A stretch of DNA of 64,000 nucleotides from Saccharomonospora piscinae (GCF_005862235.1 NZ_VCEK01000006.1:154284-218283); one strand, 5' to 3'; positions 6,521-14,830 are shown, counted from the first letter of the stretch. The notes: generated from the sequence alone by a model not told the origin. Made by a program: numbers and translations.

Positions 6521-8407
6521 GTGGCGCTCGTCCGCCGCAGTGCGGCCGACCTGCTCGCGGAGGCGAAGGCTGACCGGCTGCACGTGCTCCTGTCCGAGCA
6601 GGCCGGTCACCAACTCGACAGCCGGGTGGGATTGAGCGAGGTGCGGTCCTGGCAGCGCAGCCTGCCCGTGCTCCTCGGCGACCTCGTCGACGCCGGCCTC
6701 GGGCACATCGAGGTCCTGCTCGAACAACGGCTTCCGCACAGCCCCAAGCGCGTCGATGTGGTGCTCTGCGGAACCCGGCCGCGCACCGGGGAACCCCGCT
6801 ATGTTCTCGTCGAGCTGAAACAGTGGTCCCATGCCGAAGCCGTGGCCTACGACCTCGTCCGTGTGGCGGGATACGGCAGCGAGGGCGTGCTCCACCCGGT
6901 CGAGCAGGTGCGGCGGTACTGCGAGTACCTGGTGGACTCGACGCCCGCACTCGCGGCGCGGCCGGAGGCCGTGCGCGGAGTCGCGTACCTCCACAACGCG
7001 GAGCACTCTCGGGTGGAGTCGCTGCGCCAGTACCCGGCGAGCGAGTTCGGCGTTCTGTTCACCCAGGACGACAAGGCCGATCTGGTCCAGCATTTGCGCG
7101 CGTCACTCGACCCCGACGGCTCCCGGGAACTCGCTCGCGAAGCAGCGGACGAGTTCCTGAACTTCCACCACGCTCCGTCGAAACCGTTGCTGGCTCTGGC
7201 GACCACGGAGATCCAGGAGCGCGAGCAGTTCGTCCTCCTCGACGAGCAGCAGGTCGCGCACCGGCACGTGATGGACGCCGTCGAGCGAGCCCGCGCGGCC
7301 AGCACCCGAACCGTCGTGATCGTCCTCGGCGGTCCGGGCTCGGGCAAGAGCGCGATCGCCCTGAGCCTTGTCGGGAACCTCGCGAGGCGTGGTCGCGCGG
7401 TACACCACGCCACCGGGTCCAGCGCGTTCACCCGCACCATGCGCAAGGTCGCGGGCAGGCGCAACCGGCGGGTGCAGAGCCTGTTCACCTACTTCAACAA
7501 CTATGTCGCCGCCGAACCACGCGACCTCGATGTGCTCGTCTGCGACGAGGCTCACCGCATCCGGGAGAACAGCGTCAACCGTTTCACCAGGCGGGACGTG
7601 CGAGAGCGCGCCGGACGCCAGATCGACGAACTCATCGACGTGGCCTGGGTGCCGGTCTTCCTCCTCGACGAGAACCAGACGGTGCGTCCCGGCGAAATGG
7701 GGTCACTCGCCGAGATCTCCGCCGCCGCCGAGGCCAAGGGCTGCGACGTGGACATCGTCCATCTCAACGGGCAATTCCGGTGCGGCGGGTCCGCCGCGTT
7801 CGACACCTGGGTGGCCCGGCTGCTGGGCCTCGACGCGCTTCCGCCCACACCGTGGAGCACACTCTCGCGCGACGACGACTTCACGGTGGGAAACGCGGCA
7901 TCACCGACCGCCCTCGAATCCTGGCTCCTGGCCCGGCAGGCCGACGACGGCGGCACGGCCCGGCTGGCGGCGGGATACTGCTGGCCGTGGAGTGATCCGG
8001 TCCAGACCGAGGACGGCAAGCGGCTGGTGGACGACGTCGTCATCGGCGACTGGACGCGACCGTGGAACGTGAAGCCCGAGAAGCGGGTACCGGACGCTCC
8101 CGAATCGTACTTCTGGGCCTCCGACGAGCGGGGGTTCGGCCAGGTGGGGTGCATCTACACCGCCCAGGGATTCGAGTACGACTGGGCGGGAGTCATCTTC
8201 GGCCCCGACTTCGTTCGCCGTGACGGCCGGTGGGTGGCCCGCCGCCAGTACTCCCACGACTCCGCCGTGCGCAAGGCCGACGAACTCCACTTCGCCGCGC
8301 TCATCCGCAACACCTACAAGGTCCTGCTGACTCGGGGAATGCGCGGGGTGCGCCTGTACTCGACCGATCCGGAGACCCAGGACTTCCTGGAGAAGATGAC
8401 CCGGTAG
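6521..8407 (+). CDS. DUF2075 (Schlafen-type) helicase with N-terminal nuclease-like region
   Basis: A 628-residue protein. Residues ~80-110 hold KRVDVVL followed by VLVELKQW, the D...ExK spacing of a PD-(D/E)XK nuclease core. From residue ~265 there is a DNA/RNA helicase domain of the DUF2075/Schlafen group: Walker A GGPGSGKSAIAL, Walker B VLVCDEAHRI, the motif-III-like VFLLDENQTVRPGE, a QFRCGGS block, and late motifs YTAQGFEYDWAG and NTYKVLLTRGMRG. Such proteins are found in bacterial defence islands as well as alone. The start codon is GTG behind a G-rich tract. Substrate and role are unknown; nuclease activity is inferred from the motif only. Confidence 0.85.
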   Translation: MALVRRSAADLLAEAKADRLHVLLSEQAGHQLDSRVGLSEVRSWQRSLPVLLGDLVDAGLGHIEVLLEQRLPHSPKRVDVVLCGTRPRTGEPRYVLVELKQWSHAEAVAYDLVRVAGYGSEGVLHPVEQVRRYCEYLVDSTPALAARPEAVRGVAYLHNAEHSRVESLRQYPASEFGVLFTQDDKADLVQHLRASLDPDGSRELAREAADEFLNFHHAPSKPLLALATTEIQEREQFVLLDEQQVAHRHVMDAVERARAASTRTVVIVLGGPGSGKSAIALSLVGNLARRGRAVHHATGSSAFTRTMRKVAGRRNRRVQSLFTYFNNYVAAEPRDLDVLVCDEAHRIRENSVNRFTRRDVRERAGRQIDELIDVAWVPVFLLDENQTVRPGEMGSLAEISAAAEAKGCDVDIVHLNGQFRCGGSAAFDTWVARLLGLDALPPTPWSTLSRDDDFTVGNAASPTALESWLLARQADDGGTARLAAGYCWPWSDPVQTEDGKRLVDDVVIGDWTRPWNVKPEKRVPDAPESYFWASDERGFGQVGCIYTAQGFEYDWAGVIFGPDFVRRDGRWVARRQYSHDSAVRKADELHFAALIRNTYKVLLTRGMRGVRLYSTDPETQDFLEKMTR

Positions 8408-8945
8408 CGAAGCCCCACAATCCGCGTGCGCGAACCCGTCATCGCGCGCCATGCTCGCCGAACCGGGCGCGGCGTTCGGCGTCGGGAACTCCCCGAGTCG
8501 CGCGGTTCGGGCGTGGTGCAGTGCAGAACCGGTGTTGCCGAGCACGTAATCGGCGGGGACCCGGTGGCTGACCACATTGGCGGCCAGTGCCTGCTGTTGG
8601 CGGAGTGATCGCCGAGCCGGATATGGCGTCGGCGTCGGCAAGCACGCCCGCTTTGATCAAGCTGGAGGCCAGCGCCCTGGAATGGGTCTCCGCTAGGCGA
8701 GCGATGTGAGAATGACCTGCTCCCACCGGCCTACCGCCCTGGCCCTTCATCGACCGCGATTCACCCGGCACACCCGGCGATCAGCTCGCTAAGCCCGGAT
8801 AACTCTCGGTGTCCTTCAGCCTTGTCGTCAGCGCGGTCGTTGCGCTTGGATGATTCTCCCCGACACCAGTGGATGAAGCCAGTCTCGAAACCGTTGGTTT
8901 GCCTGCTCGATGCCGTAGAAACAACGTGCAGAGAACCGAGGAGGA
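8408..8945. other. non-coding stretch with a possible degraded gene
   Basis: No intact gene was found in this 538-bp stretch. On the minus strand two short pieces in different frames look protein-like: HIARLAETHSRALASSLIK around 8700 and ALAANVVSHRVPADYV around 8540. They could be one gene broken by a frameshift, but no family was recognised. The distal part (8800-8945) must carry the promoter of the glycosylase cassette. It ends in a GAGGA ribosome-binding site at 8941. Confidence 0.3.
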
Positions 8946-8950
8946 TTGCC

Positions 8951-9013
8951 GTGGCACGTGACGGCCCGAATGAAGGGACTACCCCGAATGCGCACCCAAC
9001 ATGTGATGCTTGA
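8951..9013 (+). CDS. possible 20-codon leader peptide
   Basis: A GTG placed five bases behind GAGGA opens a 20-codon frame (starting MARDGPNEG, ending PTCDA) that stops at 9011-9013, inside the start region of the glycosylase gene in another frame. It has the best ribosome-binding site in this region. It could be a translated leader coupling to the glycosylase, or a chance frame if the glycosylase really starts further upstream. Confidence 0.3.
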   Translation: MARDGPNEGTTPNAHPTCDA

Positions 9014-9800
9014 TCACCCGTCCTGGCTCACCGGCGACGACCGTGTGAGTCGTCGGGCGGCACGTGTCGGTGAAGCCGTGTGGCTTGTCGTGGCGACGCC
9101 CGGAACCGCAGGTACGGAGATCGAGCTGCACCGAGTACGTGGTACCGGCACCGAGCCCTGGTTCGACTTGTTCGACCCCGCCGAGCTTCGGGGTCACGAT
9201 GAGATGGCTTCACCACTGCGCCAGGACGGCTCGGTCGCTCGAATGGCCAATCCCGATCCGTGGGATGCGGTGGCCACCTCGATCATCCGGCAGGTCATCC
9301 GTGCTGGACAGGCCCGCAAGCTGTACCGGCTCCTGTGTTCCGAACACGGCGAGACCATCACGACCGCGCAGGGTTCGGCAACGCTGTTTCCGACAGCCGA
9401 AACCGTGCTCGCGCTGCCGGAGGAGGAGTTCAAGCGACTGGGGCTGGCGTTCAAGCGTGCGCCTCTGCGCGCCGCCGCGCGCGTATACCTTGACCTGGGG
9501 CAGAAGTGGACCGAACTGGACCCGCTTCAGTTGATCAACGAACTGCAAAGCATCCCGCGCATCGGCCCGTGGACTGCCAAGGCCACGGTCACCGACCTCA
9601 CCAATGACTACGCCCTCTACGACTACGCCGACCTCGCCGTTCGCACGTGGGCCGCCAAGCTGGCCCCGCAGTACAACTGGCCGGACGACGCCGCCTCCTT
9701 CGCGCGAGTGTGGGAAGCGGCGACGCACGACCAGCTCTCAGCGTGGACAGCGCTGACTCTTGCCTGGGGAGTGCGACATGCCAACGGAGTTGCCTTCTAA
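8988..9800 (+). CDS. HhH-GPD DNA glycosylase-like protein
   Basis: About 270 residues. The C-terminal half carries a helix-hairpin-helix glycosylase core: LQSIPRIGPWTAKATV is the HhH loop, and an Asp in YDYADLAVR occupies the position where HhH glycosylases have their catalytic Asp. The block WDAVATSIIRQVI fits the start of the same fold. It would excise an altered base, or bind such DNA. The start is uncertain: ATG 8988 has AAGGG upstream, while TTG 8946, ATG 8970 and ATG 9006 are alternatives. Its end overlaps the radical SAM gene by 23 bp, marking a coupled operon with a kinase and a NUDIX hydrolase. Confidence 0.75.
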   Translation: MRTQHVMLDHPSWLTGDDRVSRRAARVGEAVWLVVATPGTAGTEIELHRVRGTGTEPWFDLFDPAELRGHDEMASPLRQDGSVARMANPDPWDAVATSIIRQVIRAGQARKLYRLLCSEHGETITTAQGSATLFPTAETVLALPEEEFKRLGLAFKRAPLRAAARVYLDLGQKWTELDPLQLINELQSIPRIGPWTAKATVTDLTNDYALYDYADLAVRTWAAKLAPQYNWPDDAASFARVWEAATHDQLSAWTALTLAWGVRHANGVAF

Positions 9801-10788
9801 CCACATAGCCGGAGCCGACCTCACCCGCCCACTCGACGCGCTATTCGTCAACGCTCCGTTGCGCGACTACAGTGAGCGTCCCCGCGTCAACGACTTCACA
9901 CTGCCCGTGCTCGGTATGGGCTACATCGCCACCCACGCCACCGCAGCCGGTTTCAACGTCGGCGTGCTCGACGCGGAAGCGCACGGTCTCGGCATCGAGC
10001 AGACCACCGCAGTCATCAACGAACACAGGCCCCGCTGGGCCGGTTTCAACCTCCTGGCCCCAACCTACGAGATCAGCGCTCGGATCGCCGCCCCGCTCGA
10101 CCCGGATATAAAGATCATTCTCGGCGGTCACCAGGCCAAGGCCATGCCCACCCAGATACTGCGCGACCCGCGCATGGCTCGCTGCGCAGCTCTGGTCATC
10201 GGCGAAGGCGAGACCCGTGTGGTCGAGCTACTCAAAGATCACCGTAGTCGCGCAGAGCTACCCGGCGTGATGTGGCTGGACCCCATCTTGAAGAACCCTG
10301 TCGCGGGCGGCCGACCGGGCGGAAACCACCACCTCGCGCCTCCGATCAACGCCCTGCCGTTCGTGAACCGGAGCTTCCTCACCCAGGACCCGCACTTCGA
10401 CGCCGGCCGATGGGAAGCCAACATGGTCGGCGCGCGGGGCTGTCCTTACGACTGCTCATTCTGTGGCGCGGCGGTCTCGGCCAACCCGGACATCTCCATC
10501 CGCACCCGCGCAGCGGAGAACATCATCGCCGAACTGCATCAGCTACGCGAAACCGGCGTGACCGCGTTCCGCTTCGTGGACGACCTGTTTCTCGGTGCGA
10601 AGCGGGTGATCGACAGGATGATGACTGCCTTCACCGCCGAACGAGTCGGCGAGTGGGCCGTATGGGATGCCACCGGCCGGATCAACGTGCTTCATCGGGC
10701 CAGCGACACCGTACTGGACACTCTGGCGGCCCTATCCGGGCACCCCCGACTGGACGCGGTTGATGCGGACCGGCCGCTACACCGCTGA
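9778..10788 (+). CDS. B12-binding radical SAM protein, frameshifted and truncated
   Basis: The N-terminal ~130 residues form a cobalamin-binding-like domain (VLGMGYIATHATAAGF, IILGGHQA, VIGEGETRVVELL). The radical SAM cluster motif follows as GARGCPYDCSFCG, the three Cys that hold the 4Fe-4S centre, with FRFVDDLFLG downstream. After DTVLDTLAA the frame departs into unrelated sequence and stops at 10788. The lost C-terminal end appears in the next frame over (see 10730-10969). ATG 9778 is chosen for its GGGGAG site seven bases upstream; it overlaps the glycosylase end. The product probably lacks part of the radical SAM barrel and may be inactive. Confidence 0.8.
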   Translation: MPTELPSNHIAGADLTRPLDALFVNAPLRDYSERPRVNDFTLPVLGMGYIATHATAAGFNVGVLDAEAHGLGIEQTTAVINEHRPRWAGFNLLAPTYEISARIAAPLDPDIKIILGGHQAKAMPTQILRDPRMARCAALVIGEGETRVVELLKDHRSRAELPGVMWLDPILKNPVAGGRPGGNHHLAPPINALPFVNRSFLTQDPHFDAGRWEANMVGARGCPYDCSFCGAAVSANPDISIRTRAAENIIAELHQLRETGVTAFRFVDDLFLGAKRVIDRMMTAFTAERVGEWAVWDATGRINVLHRASDTVLDTLAALSGHPRLDAVDADRPLHR

Positions 10789-10969
10789 GCAGTTGCTCAA
10801 CTACACGGCTGTCGATCTCACCAGCAGCGGAGAGGAGGCGGCGATGCGGGAGCGCGATGAGTTCAACTTCTCGGTCAACATCCAGCTGTCCGAAGCGCCC
10901 GTCGACCACGTACGCCGCAATCTCACCGCCCTCAGCCGCGAGCAGTACGAAAGAGATGCCTCGGCATGA
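10730..10969 (+). pseudogene. detached C-terminal end of the radical SAM protein
   Basis: This frame reads RPYPGTPDWTRLM at once after the point where the upstream frame loses sense. The P-Y-P-G-T-P-x-W motif is a familiar late element of B12-binding radical SAM enzymes. It continues about 80 residues (LLNYTAVDLTSSGEE, DEFNFSVNIQLSEAP) and ends in an ATGA overlap with the kinase gene, as a real operon gene would. From family knowledge roughly a hundred residues that normally lie between the two parts are missing, so a deletion with frameshift near 10723-10733 is more likely than a single-base error. Confidence 0.6.
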
Positions 10970-11625
10970 TCGAGGGCAGCCACCCCAGCCTTTTCGTCAC
11001 CCTCGACGGTATGGCGGGCGCAGGCAAGACCACCACCGTCCGAATGCTCGGCCCTTGCCTTCGCAACATGGGCTACCGCGTCCACACCACGGCGGAGCCG
11101 ACCCCCGGTGCGCTGGGCGAGCTGGCTCGGCGGAACACTGATCTCTACCGGGGAGAATCGCTGGCATGTCTGGTCGCGGCCGACCGGTATCACCACCTGG
11201 AAACCGAGATCGAACCACACCTCCGGGAAGGCGATATCGTCGTCTGCGACCGGTACATAGCCTCGTCCTACGTACTGCAGCAGTGGGACGGCGTGCCCCT
11301 GGCATTCGTCGACGCCCTGAACAACCGAGCCAGACGGCCTGATCTGGCCGTGCTACTCGTCGCGGACCCAGCCGTCGCCGCCAGCCGTGTCGCCGCCCGC
11401 GGAGCGCACGACAGGTTCCAGTACGGCATCAGTGCCGGCAGGACGGAAGCCGGAATGTACCGGACCGCGGCGTCCTACCTGGCTCAGCTCGGAACGCCTG
11501 TCGTTTCGACCATCGACACCACGAGCCGGGAACCACTCCAGGTCGTCGAGCAGATCGCGCAGCGAATCGCCGAGCGGTGCGGTGAGCTCGGCCAAGGTCC
11601 CAGCGATCAGGGGGCCACCGCGTAG
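10966..11625 (+). CDS. thymidylate-kinase-like P-loop nucleotide kinase
   Basis: A 219-residue protein of the dTMP kinase fold. The P-loop is GMAGAGKTTT. The nucleotide-binding loop region TAEPTPGALGE corresponds to the E-P-G motif of TMP kinases. LVAADRYHH and VVCDRYIASSYV (the DRY element) follow, and a LID-like ARGAHDRFQ is present. It should phosphorylate a (deoxy)nucleoside monophosphate. As a cassette member next to a NUDIX hydrolase and a glycosylase it is probably a specialised paralog rather than the housekeeping tmk. It starts in an ATGA overlap with the radical SAM remnant. Confidence 0.85.
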   Translation: MIEGSHPSLFVTLDGMAGAGKTTTVRMLGPCLRNMGYRVHTTAEPTPGALGELARRNTDLYRGESLACLVAADRYHHLETEIEPHLREGDIVVCDRYIASSYVLQQWDGVPLAFVDALNNRARRPDLAVLLVADPAVAASRVAARGAHDRFQYGISAGRTEAGMYRTAASYLAQLGTPVVSTIDTTSREPLQVVEQIAQRIAERCGELGQGPSDQGATA

Positions 11626-11696
11626 GCTGCCGCCAGTTCCGGGCGCCGCCGCTCTGCGCCCGCACTGACCGTAGACCACCAACGCGAGGACAGACC

Positions 11697-12191
11697 GTGC
11701 CCGACCGCCACCTCATCGATGTCCATGTCCTGCTGACCCGCGACACCGAAGTGCTGCTCACCAAACGCCGGGGTGGAGCCTTCGACGGGATGTGGCACCT
11801 TCCCTCTGGCAAGCTCGACGCGGGCGAGGACGTGCTCACCGCCGCCGCACGCGAGGCCGAAGAAGAGGTCGGCGTGCTGATCAACCCTGACGACCTCACC
11901 CACGTTCACACCGTCCACGTCAGCGGGTCCGGGCCCGAACCCCGCCTCGGCCTGTTCTTCACCACGTCCGCCTGGATCGGTGAGCCGTCGAACCGCGAGC
12001 CGGACAAGTGCTCCGGCCTCGGCTGGTTCGATCTGCACGACCTGCCCACTGGCCTCATCGAATATCCGGCCACCGGAATCAGCGCCTACCGTCGGGGAAT
12101 CTCGTTCTCCGTACTCGGTTGGAGCGAGCAGGCCGGTTCCGTCGAGTGCTGGATGCCGCGAAGGCCACCCTCGCTGCGCCAGACGCAGTGA
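11697..12191 (+). CDS. NUDIX hydrolase
   Basis: About 164 residues from a GTG behind GAGGA. The NUDIX box is complete: G-x5-E-x7-RE-x-x-EE-x-G-V, read as GKLDAGEDV then REAEEEVGV. The domain is preceded by WHLPSG as usual. It would hydrolyse a nucleoside diphosphate linked to another group, for example a damaged or modified dNTP. It is the last gene of the glycosylase/radical SAM/kinase cassette, 71 bp behind the kinase. Its final dozen codons are encoded by the left arm of the terminator hairpin, so the extreme C-terminus is unlikely to matter. Confidence 0.88.
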   Translation: MPDRHLIDVHVLLTRDTEVLLTKRRGGAFDGMWHLPSGKLDAGEDVLTAAAREAEEEVGVLINPDDLTHVHTVHVSGSGPEPRLGLFFTTSAWIGEPSNREPDKCSGLGWFDLHDLPTGLIEYPATGISAYRRGISFSVLGWSEQAGSVECWMPRRPPSLRQTQ

Positions 12192-12208
12192 AGGCGGCCT
12201 TCGCGGCA
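12154..12208 (+). terminator. terminator hairpin overlapping the NUDIX stop
   Basis: A perfect 13-bp outer stem (TGCCGCGAAGGCC with its complement at 12196-12208) continues with few mismatches to an inner CTGCG/CGCAG stem, giving about 24 paired positions. The motif GAAGGCCnnCTTC recalls palindromes common between genes of Amycolatopsis relatives. It overlaps the last codons of the NUDIX gene. Confidence 0.7.
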
Positions 12209-12213
12209 ACAAT

Positions 12214-12506
12214 GGCCCCCATGTGCGGCGGTCCCACGAACTGATCGCCCGATGTCGCCACGGTACGTCTGCCCCCGGCTGCCATGTGGACTCCCGGCGA
12301 GCGGTGGGCGCTCGCGCAGGCTGCCGCTGGCTCAGGCGGGACACGACGTCGTCGGCATGGACACCTTCCTGGGCGCGGTCACGGTGACGACCCCGCACAC
12401 CCGGCCTAACAGGATGCCAACCGGCGGTGAAACCGGCTGCCGGGACAACTGCGCCTGCGCAGCCGCGACGGCGACTACGCGGTCCGGCTCGACCGCGCCT
12501 GCGCCC
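12214..12506. other. no recognisable gene
   Basis: About 290 bp between the cassette terminator and the stop of the DUF4383-like gene. Short protein-like pieces occur on the plus strand (for example LRLRSRDGDYAVRLDRA near 12440-12500) but without a start or a continuous frame. They may be the worn end of a lost gene. Confidence 0.3.
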
Positions 12507-13196
12507 TCAGGTCGTGGAGCTCCGGCGCAGCCAGGCCAGCAGCCGATCATGCTGGCTCCGGAAGGAGTGCGCCCGCGCGACACCGGCCCGCTGTTCGGGG
12601 GAGGCGAAGCCCTCCGCCACCGCACGTTCGGCGGCGGCCAGCTGACGCGCGGCGCGCCGCTCGGCCTCGTTCTCCGCACCGGCCACGGGGACCTCAGGGA
12701 TCTTGCGCATCGGCCGGTAGGGGTTGTCCTCGGGCAGCGCGCCCGTGATCCGGCCGTAGCTGCCGAGCAGAAGTAGCACCAGGCCCGCCCCGATGGAGAA
12801 GAAGACGTTCGGCAGGCGGAAGGCCAGGAAGTTGAGGTCGGTGTTGAGCACGGCCAGATTCACCAGCGCGGAGACCAGGAACAGGAAGCCGATCACGATC
12901 ATGACGGTGGAGGCGAACAGGCCGCCCCGGATCGCCGCGAACACCAGCACCGCGGCGGTGACCAGCGAGATCACGGACAGCAGACCGTTGGAGGACAGGC
13001 CGACGACCTGCTGCTGCCCGCTCGTCGAGAAGAACGGGATGCCGCCGACGAAGCCCAGGACCCCGAACACCGCGATGACGGCCGCGACGAGCAACGACCC
13101 GATCCGGTGAGTCGCCACCACCCTGCCCTCTGCTCGAAGTCCGTGCGGCCGGGCCCTCCTGCTCGCGGGCACCCCGCTGCTCGTGTCGTCGGTCAT
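12507..13196 (-). CDS. DUF4383-like four-helix membrane protein
   Basis: About 229 residues. After a short polar N-terminus come four hydrophobic helices: LLVAAVIAVFGVLGFVGGIP, LLSVISLVTAAVLVFAAI, STVMIVIGFLFLVSALV and FSIGAGLVLLLLGSYG. A charged ~70-residue cytoplasmic tail follows (AENEAERRAARQLAAAERA). The four-helix layout with GFVGGIPFF resembles DUF4383 proteins of actinobacteria, whose function is unknown. ATG 13196 has GGAG eight bases upstream; the frame is open further but without a better start. It is divergent from the photolyase gene. Confidence 0.72.
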   Translation of the reverse strand: MTDDTSSGVPASRRARPHGLRAEGRVVATHRIGSLLVAAVIAVFGVLGFVGGIPFFSTSGQQQVVGLSSNGLLSVISLVTAAVLVFAAIRGGLFASTVMIVIGFLFLVSALVNLAVLNTDLNFLAFRLPNVFFSIGAGLVLLLLGSYGRITGALPEDNPYRPMRKIPEVPVAGAENEAERRAARQLAAAERAVAEGFASPEQRAGVARAHSFRSQHDRLLAWLRRSSTT

Positions 13197-13311
13197 CGGC
13201 TCGCTCCGTCCCACTCCCGTGAACACGTCCGCTTCTTCCATCATGCGCAGCCGCGGCCGTCGGCGCAGCACACGCGCTGCGCGCCGAGGACTCCTGCTGC
13301 ACCATCACGGC

Positions 13312-14805
13312 ATGGCATCCCCCGCGCTGTGGCTGCTCGGTGACCAGCTGGGGCCGCACTTCCACGACGCGGGCGAGCACGCGGACCGCGACATCGTGCT
13401 GATCGAGTCCACCCGCGCGCTGGGCCGCAGGCGCTACCACCGGCAGAAGCTGCATCTCGTGCTCACCGCGATGCGGGCGCTGGCCGAACAGCTCGGCGAC
13501 CGGGTCACGCTGATCCGCGCGGACACCTACCGCGAGGGCCTGCGCCGATACGGGAGGCCGGTCGTGGTGCACGAACCCCATTCCCACGCCGCCGACCGGC
13601 TTGCGCGGGCACTGCGCGACGAGGGCACGGTCACCGACATCGTCCCCACGGCGGGCTTCGCACTGCCGAGGCCGGAGTTCGCGGCGTGGGCGCGGGACCG
13701 ACGGCGCTTCCTGCTGGAGGACTTCTACCGCTCCCAGCGCGAGCGCTTCGGGGTGCTGCTGGACGGCGAGCGCGACCCGGTGGGCGGGCGCTGGAACTTC
13801 GACCGCGAGAACCGGGCGGCGCCGCCGCACTCGCCCACGCTCGGAGTGCCGGGGCCGTGGCAGCCGGTGGAGAACGACCTCGACGACGCCGTGCGCGCGG
13901 ATCTCGACCGCGCCCGGGAGGAGGGCCGGATCGACCCCGTCGGCGCGGACGGGCCCCGCCGCTTCGCGGTGACCCGCACCGAGGCCCTGCACGCGCTGCG
14001 CACGTTCGTGGCGGACCGGCTGCCCACCTTCGGCCGCTACCAGGACGCCATGCTGGCCGACGACTGGGCGATGTCGCACGCGCTGCTGTCGGTGCCGCTG
14101 AATCTCGGCCTGCTCGACCCGCTGGAGGTCGTCGCGGAGGCGGAGCGTGCCTACCACGACTCCGGCGCGCCACTCGCCGCGGTGGAGGGGTTCGTGCGCC
14201 AGGTGCTCGGCTGGCGGGAGTGGATCTGGCACCTGTACTGGCACCCGGGCCCGCGCTATCTCAGGCACAACCGGCTCGCGGCGCGCAGGCGCCTGCCCCG
14301 GTGGTGGCGCGAGCTCGACGCCGACGCCGTCGAGGCCCACTGCCTGCGCACGGCGCTGCGCGGGGTCCACGACCGTGGCTACGCGCACCACATCCAGCGG
14401 CTCATGGTCCTCGGCAACCACGCGCTGCAACGCGGCTATCACCCCGGCGAGCTGACGGACTGGTTCGCGACGGCGTTCGTCGACGGGTTCCCCTGGGTGA
14501 TGCCACCGAACGTGATCGGGATGAGCCAGTACGCCGACGGCGGCGTGGTCGCCACCAAGCCCTACGCGGCGGGCGGCGCCTACATCGACCGGATGAGCGA
14601 CCACTGTTCCTCCTGCGCGTTCGACCCCAAGGCGCGCGTGGGTGAGCGGGCGTGCCCGTTCACGGCGGGCTACTGGGCGTTCCTGCACCGCAACGCCGAG
14701 CGGTTGCGGGGCAACCACCGCATGCGCCGGCCCCTGGCGGGCCTGAACCGGCTCCGGGATCTCGACCAGCTGCTCGACCAGGAACGCGGCCGCCGCCGGT
14801 TCTGA
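13312..14805 (+). CDS. FeS-type cryptochrome/photolyase (CryB/PhrB-like)
   Basis: About 497 residues from ATG 13312 (MASPALWLLGDQLG, the usual N-terminus of the deoxyribodipyrimidine-photolyase-related family). Family blocks are LHLVLTAMRAL, VHEPHSHAADRL, WNFDRENR, VEGFVRQVLGWREWI, NHALQRG, PNVIGMSQYADGG and TKPYAAGGAYI. The Cys set CSSCAF and ERACPF near the C-terminus fits the 4Fe-4S cluster of FeS-BCP enzymes, several of which repair (6-4) photoproducts with light. FAD and lumazine-type antenna binding are known for the family. It precedes an FAD oxidoreductase by 25 bp, probably in one operon. Confidence 0.9.
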   Translation: MASPALWLLGDQLGPHFHDAGEHADRDIVLIESTRALGRRRYHRQKLHLVLTAMRALAEQLGDRVTLIRADTYREGLRRYGRPVVVHEPHSHAADRLARALRDEGTVTDIVPTAGFALPRPEFAAWARDRRRFLLEDFYRSQRERFGVLLDGERDPVGGRWNFDRENRAAPPHSPTLGVPGPWQPVENDLDDAVRADLDRAREEGRIDPVGADGPRRFAVTRTEALHALRTFVADRLPTFGRYQDAMLADDWAMSHALLSVPLNLGLLDPLEVVAEAERAYHDSGAPLAAVEGFVRQVLGWREWIWHLYWHPGPRYLRHNRLAARRRLPRWWRELDADAVEAHCLRTALRGVHDRGYAHHIQRLMVLGNHALQRGYHPGELTDWFATAFVDGFPWVMPPNVIGMSQYADGGVVATKPYAAGGAYIDRMSDHCSSCAFDPKARVGERACPFTAGYWAFLHRNAERLRGNHRMRRPLAGLNRLRDLDQLLDQERGRRRF

Positions 14806-14830
14806 CCGCACCGACGAGAGGACCACCACC

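Noticed and set aside
5393..8407. Sirtuin plus helicase as a Sir2-type defence pair
   Set aside because: The sirtuin is an ordinary zinc-containing SIRT4-like deacylase and the genes are divergent, unlike known Sir2/HerA or Sir2-STAND operons; kept only as a remark.
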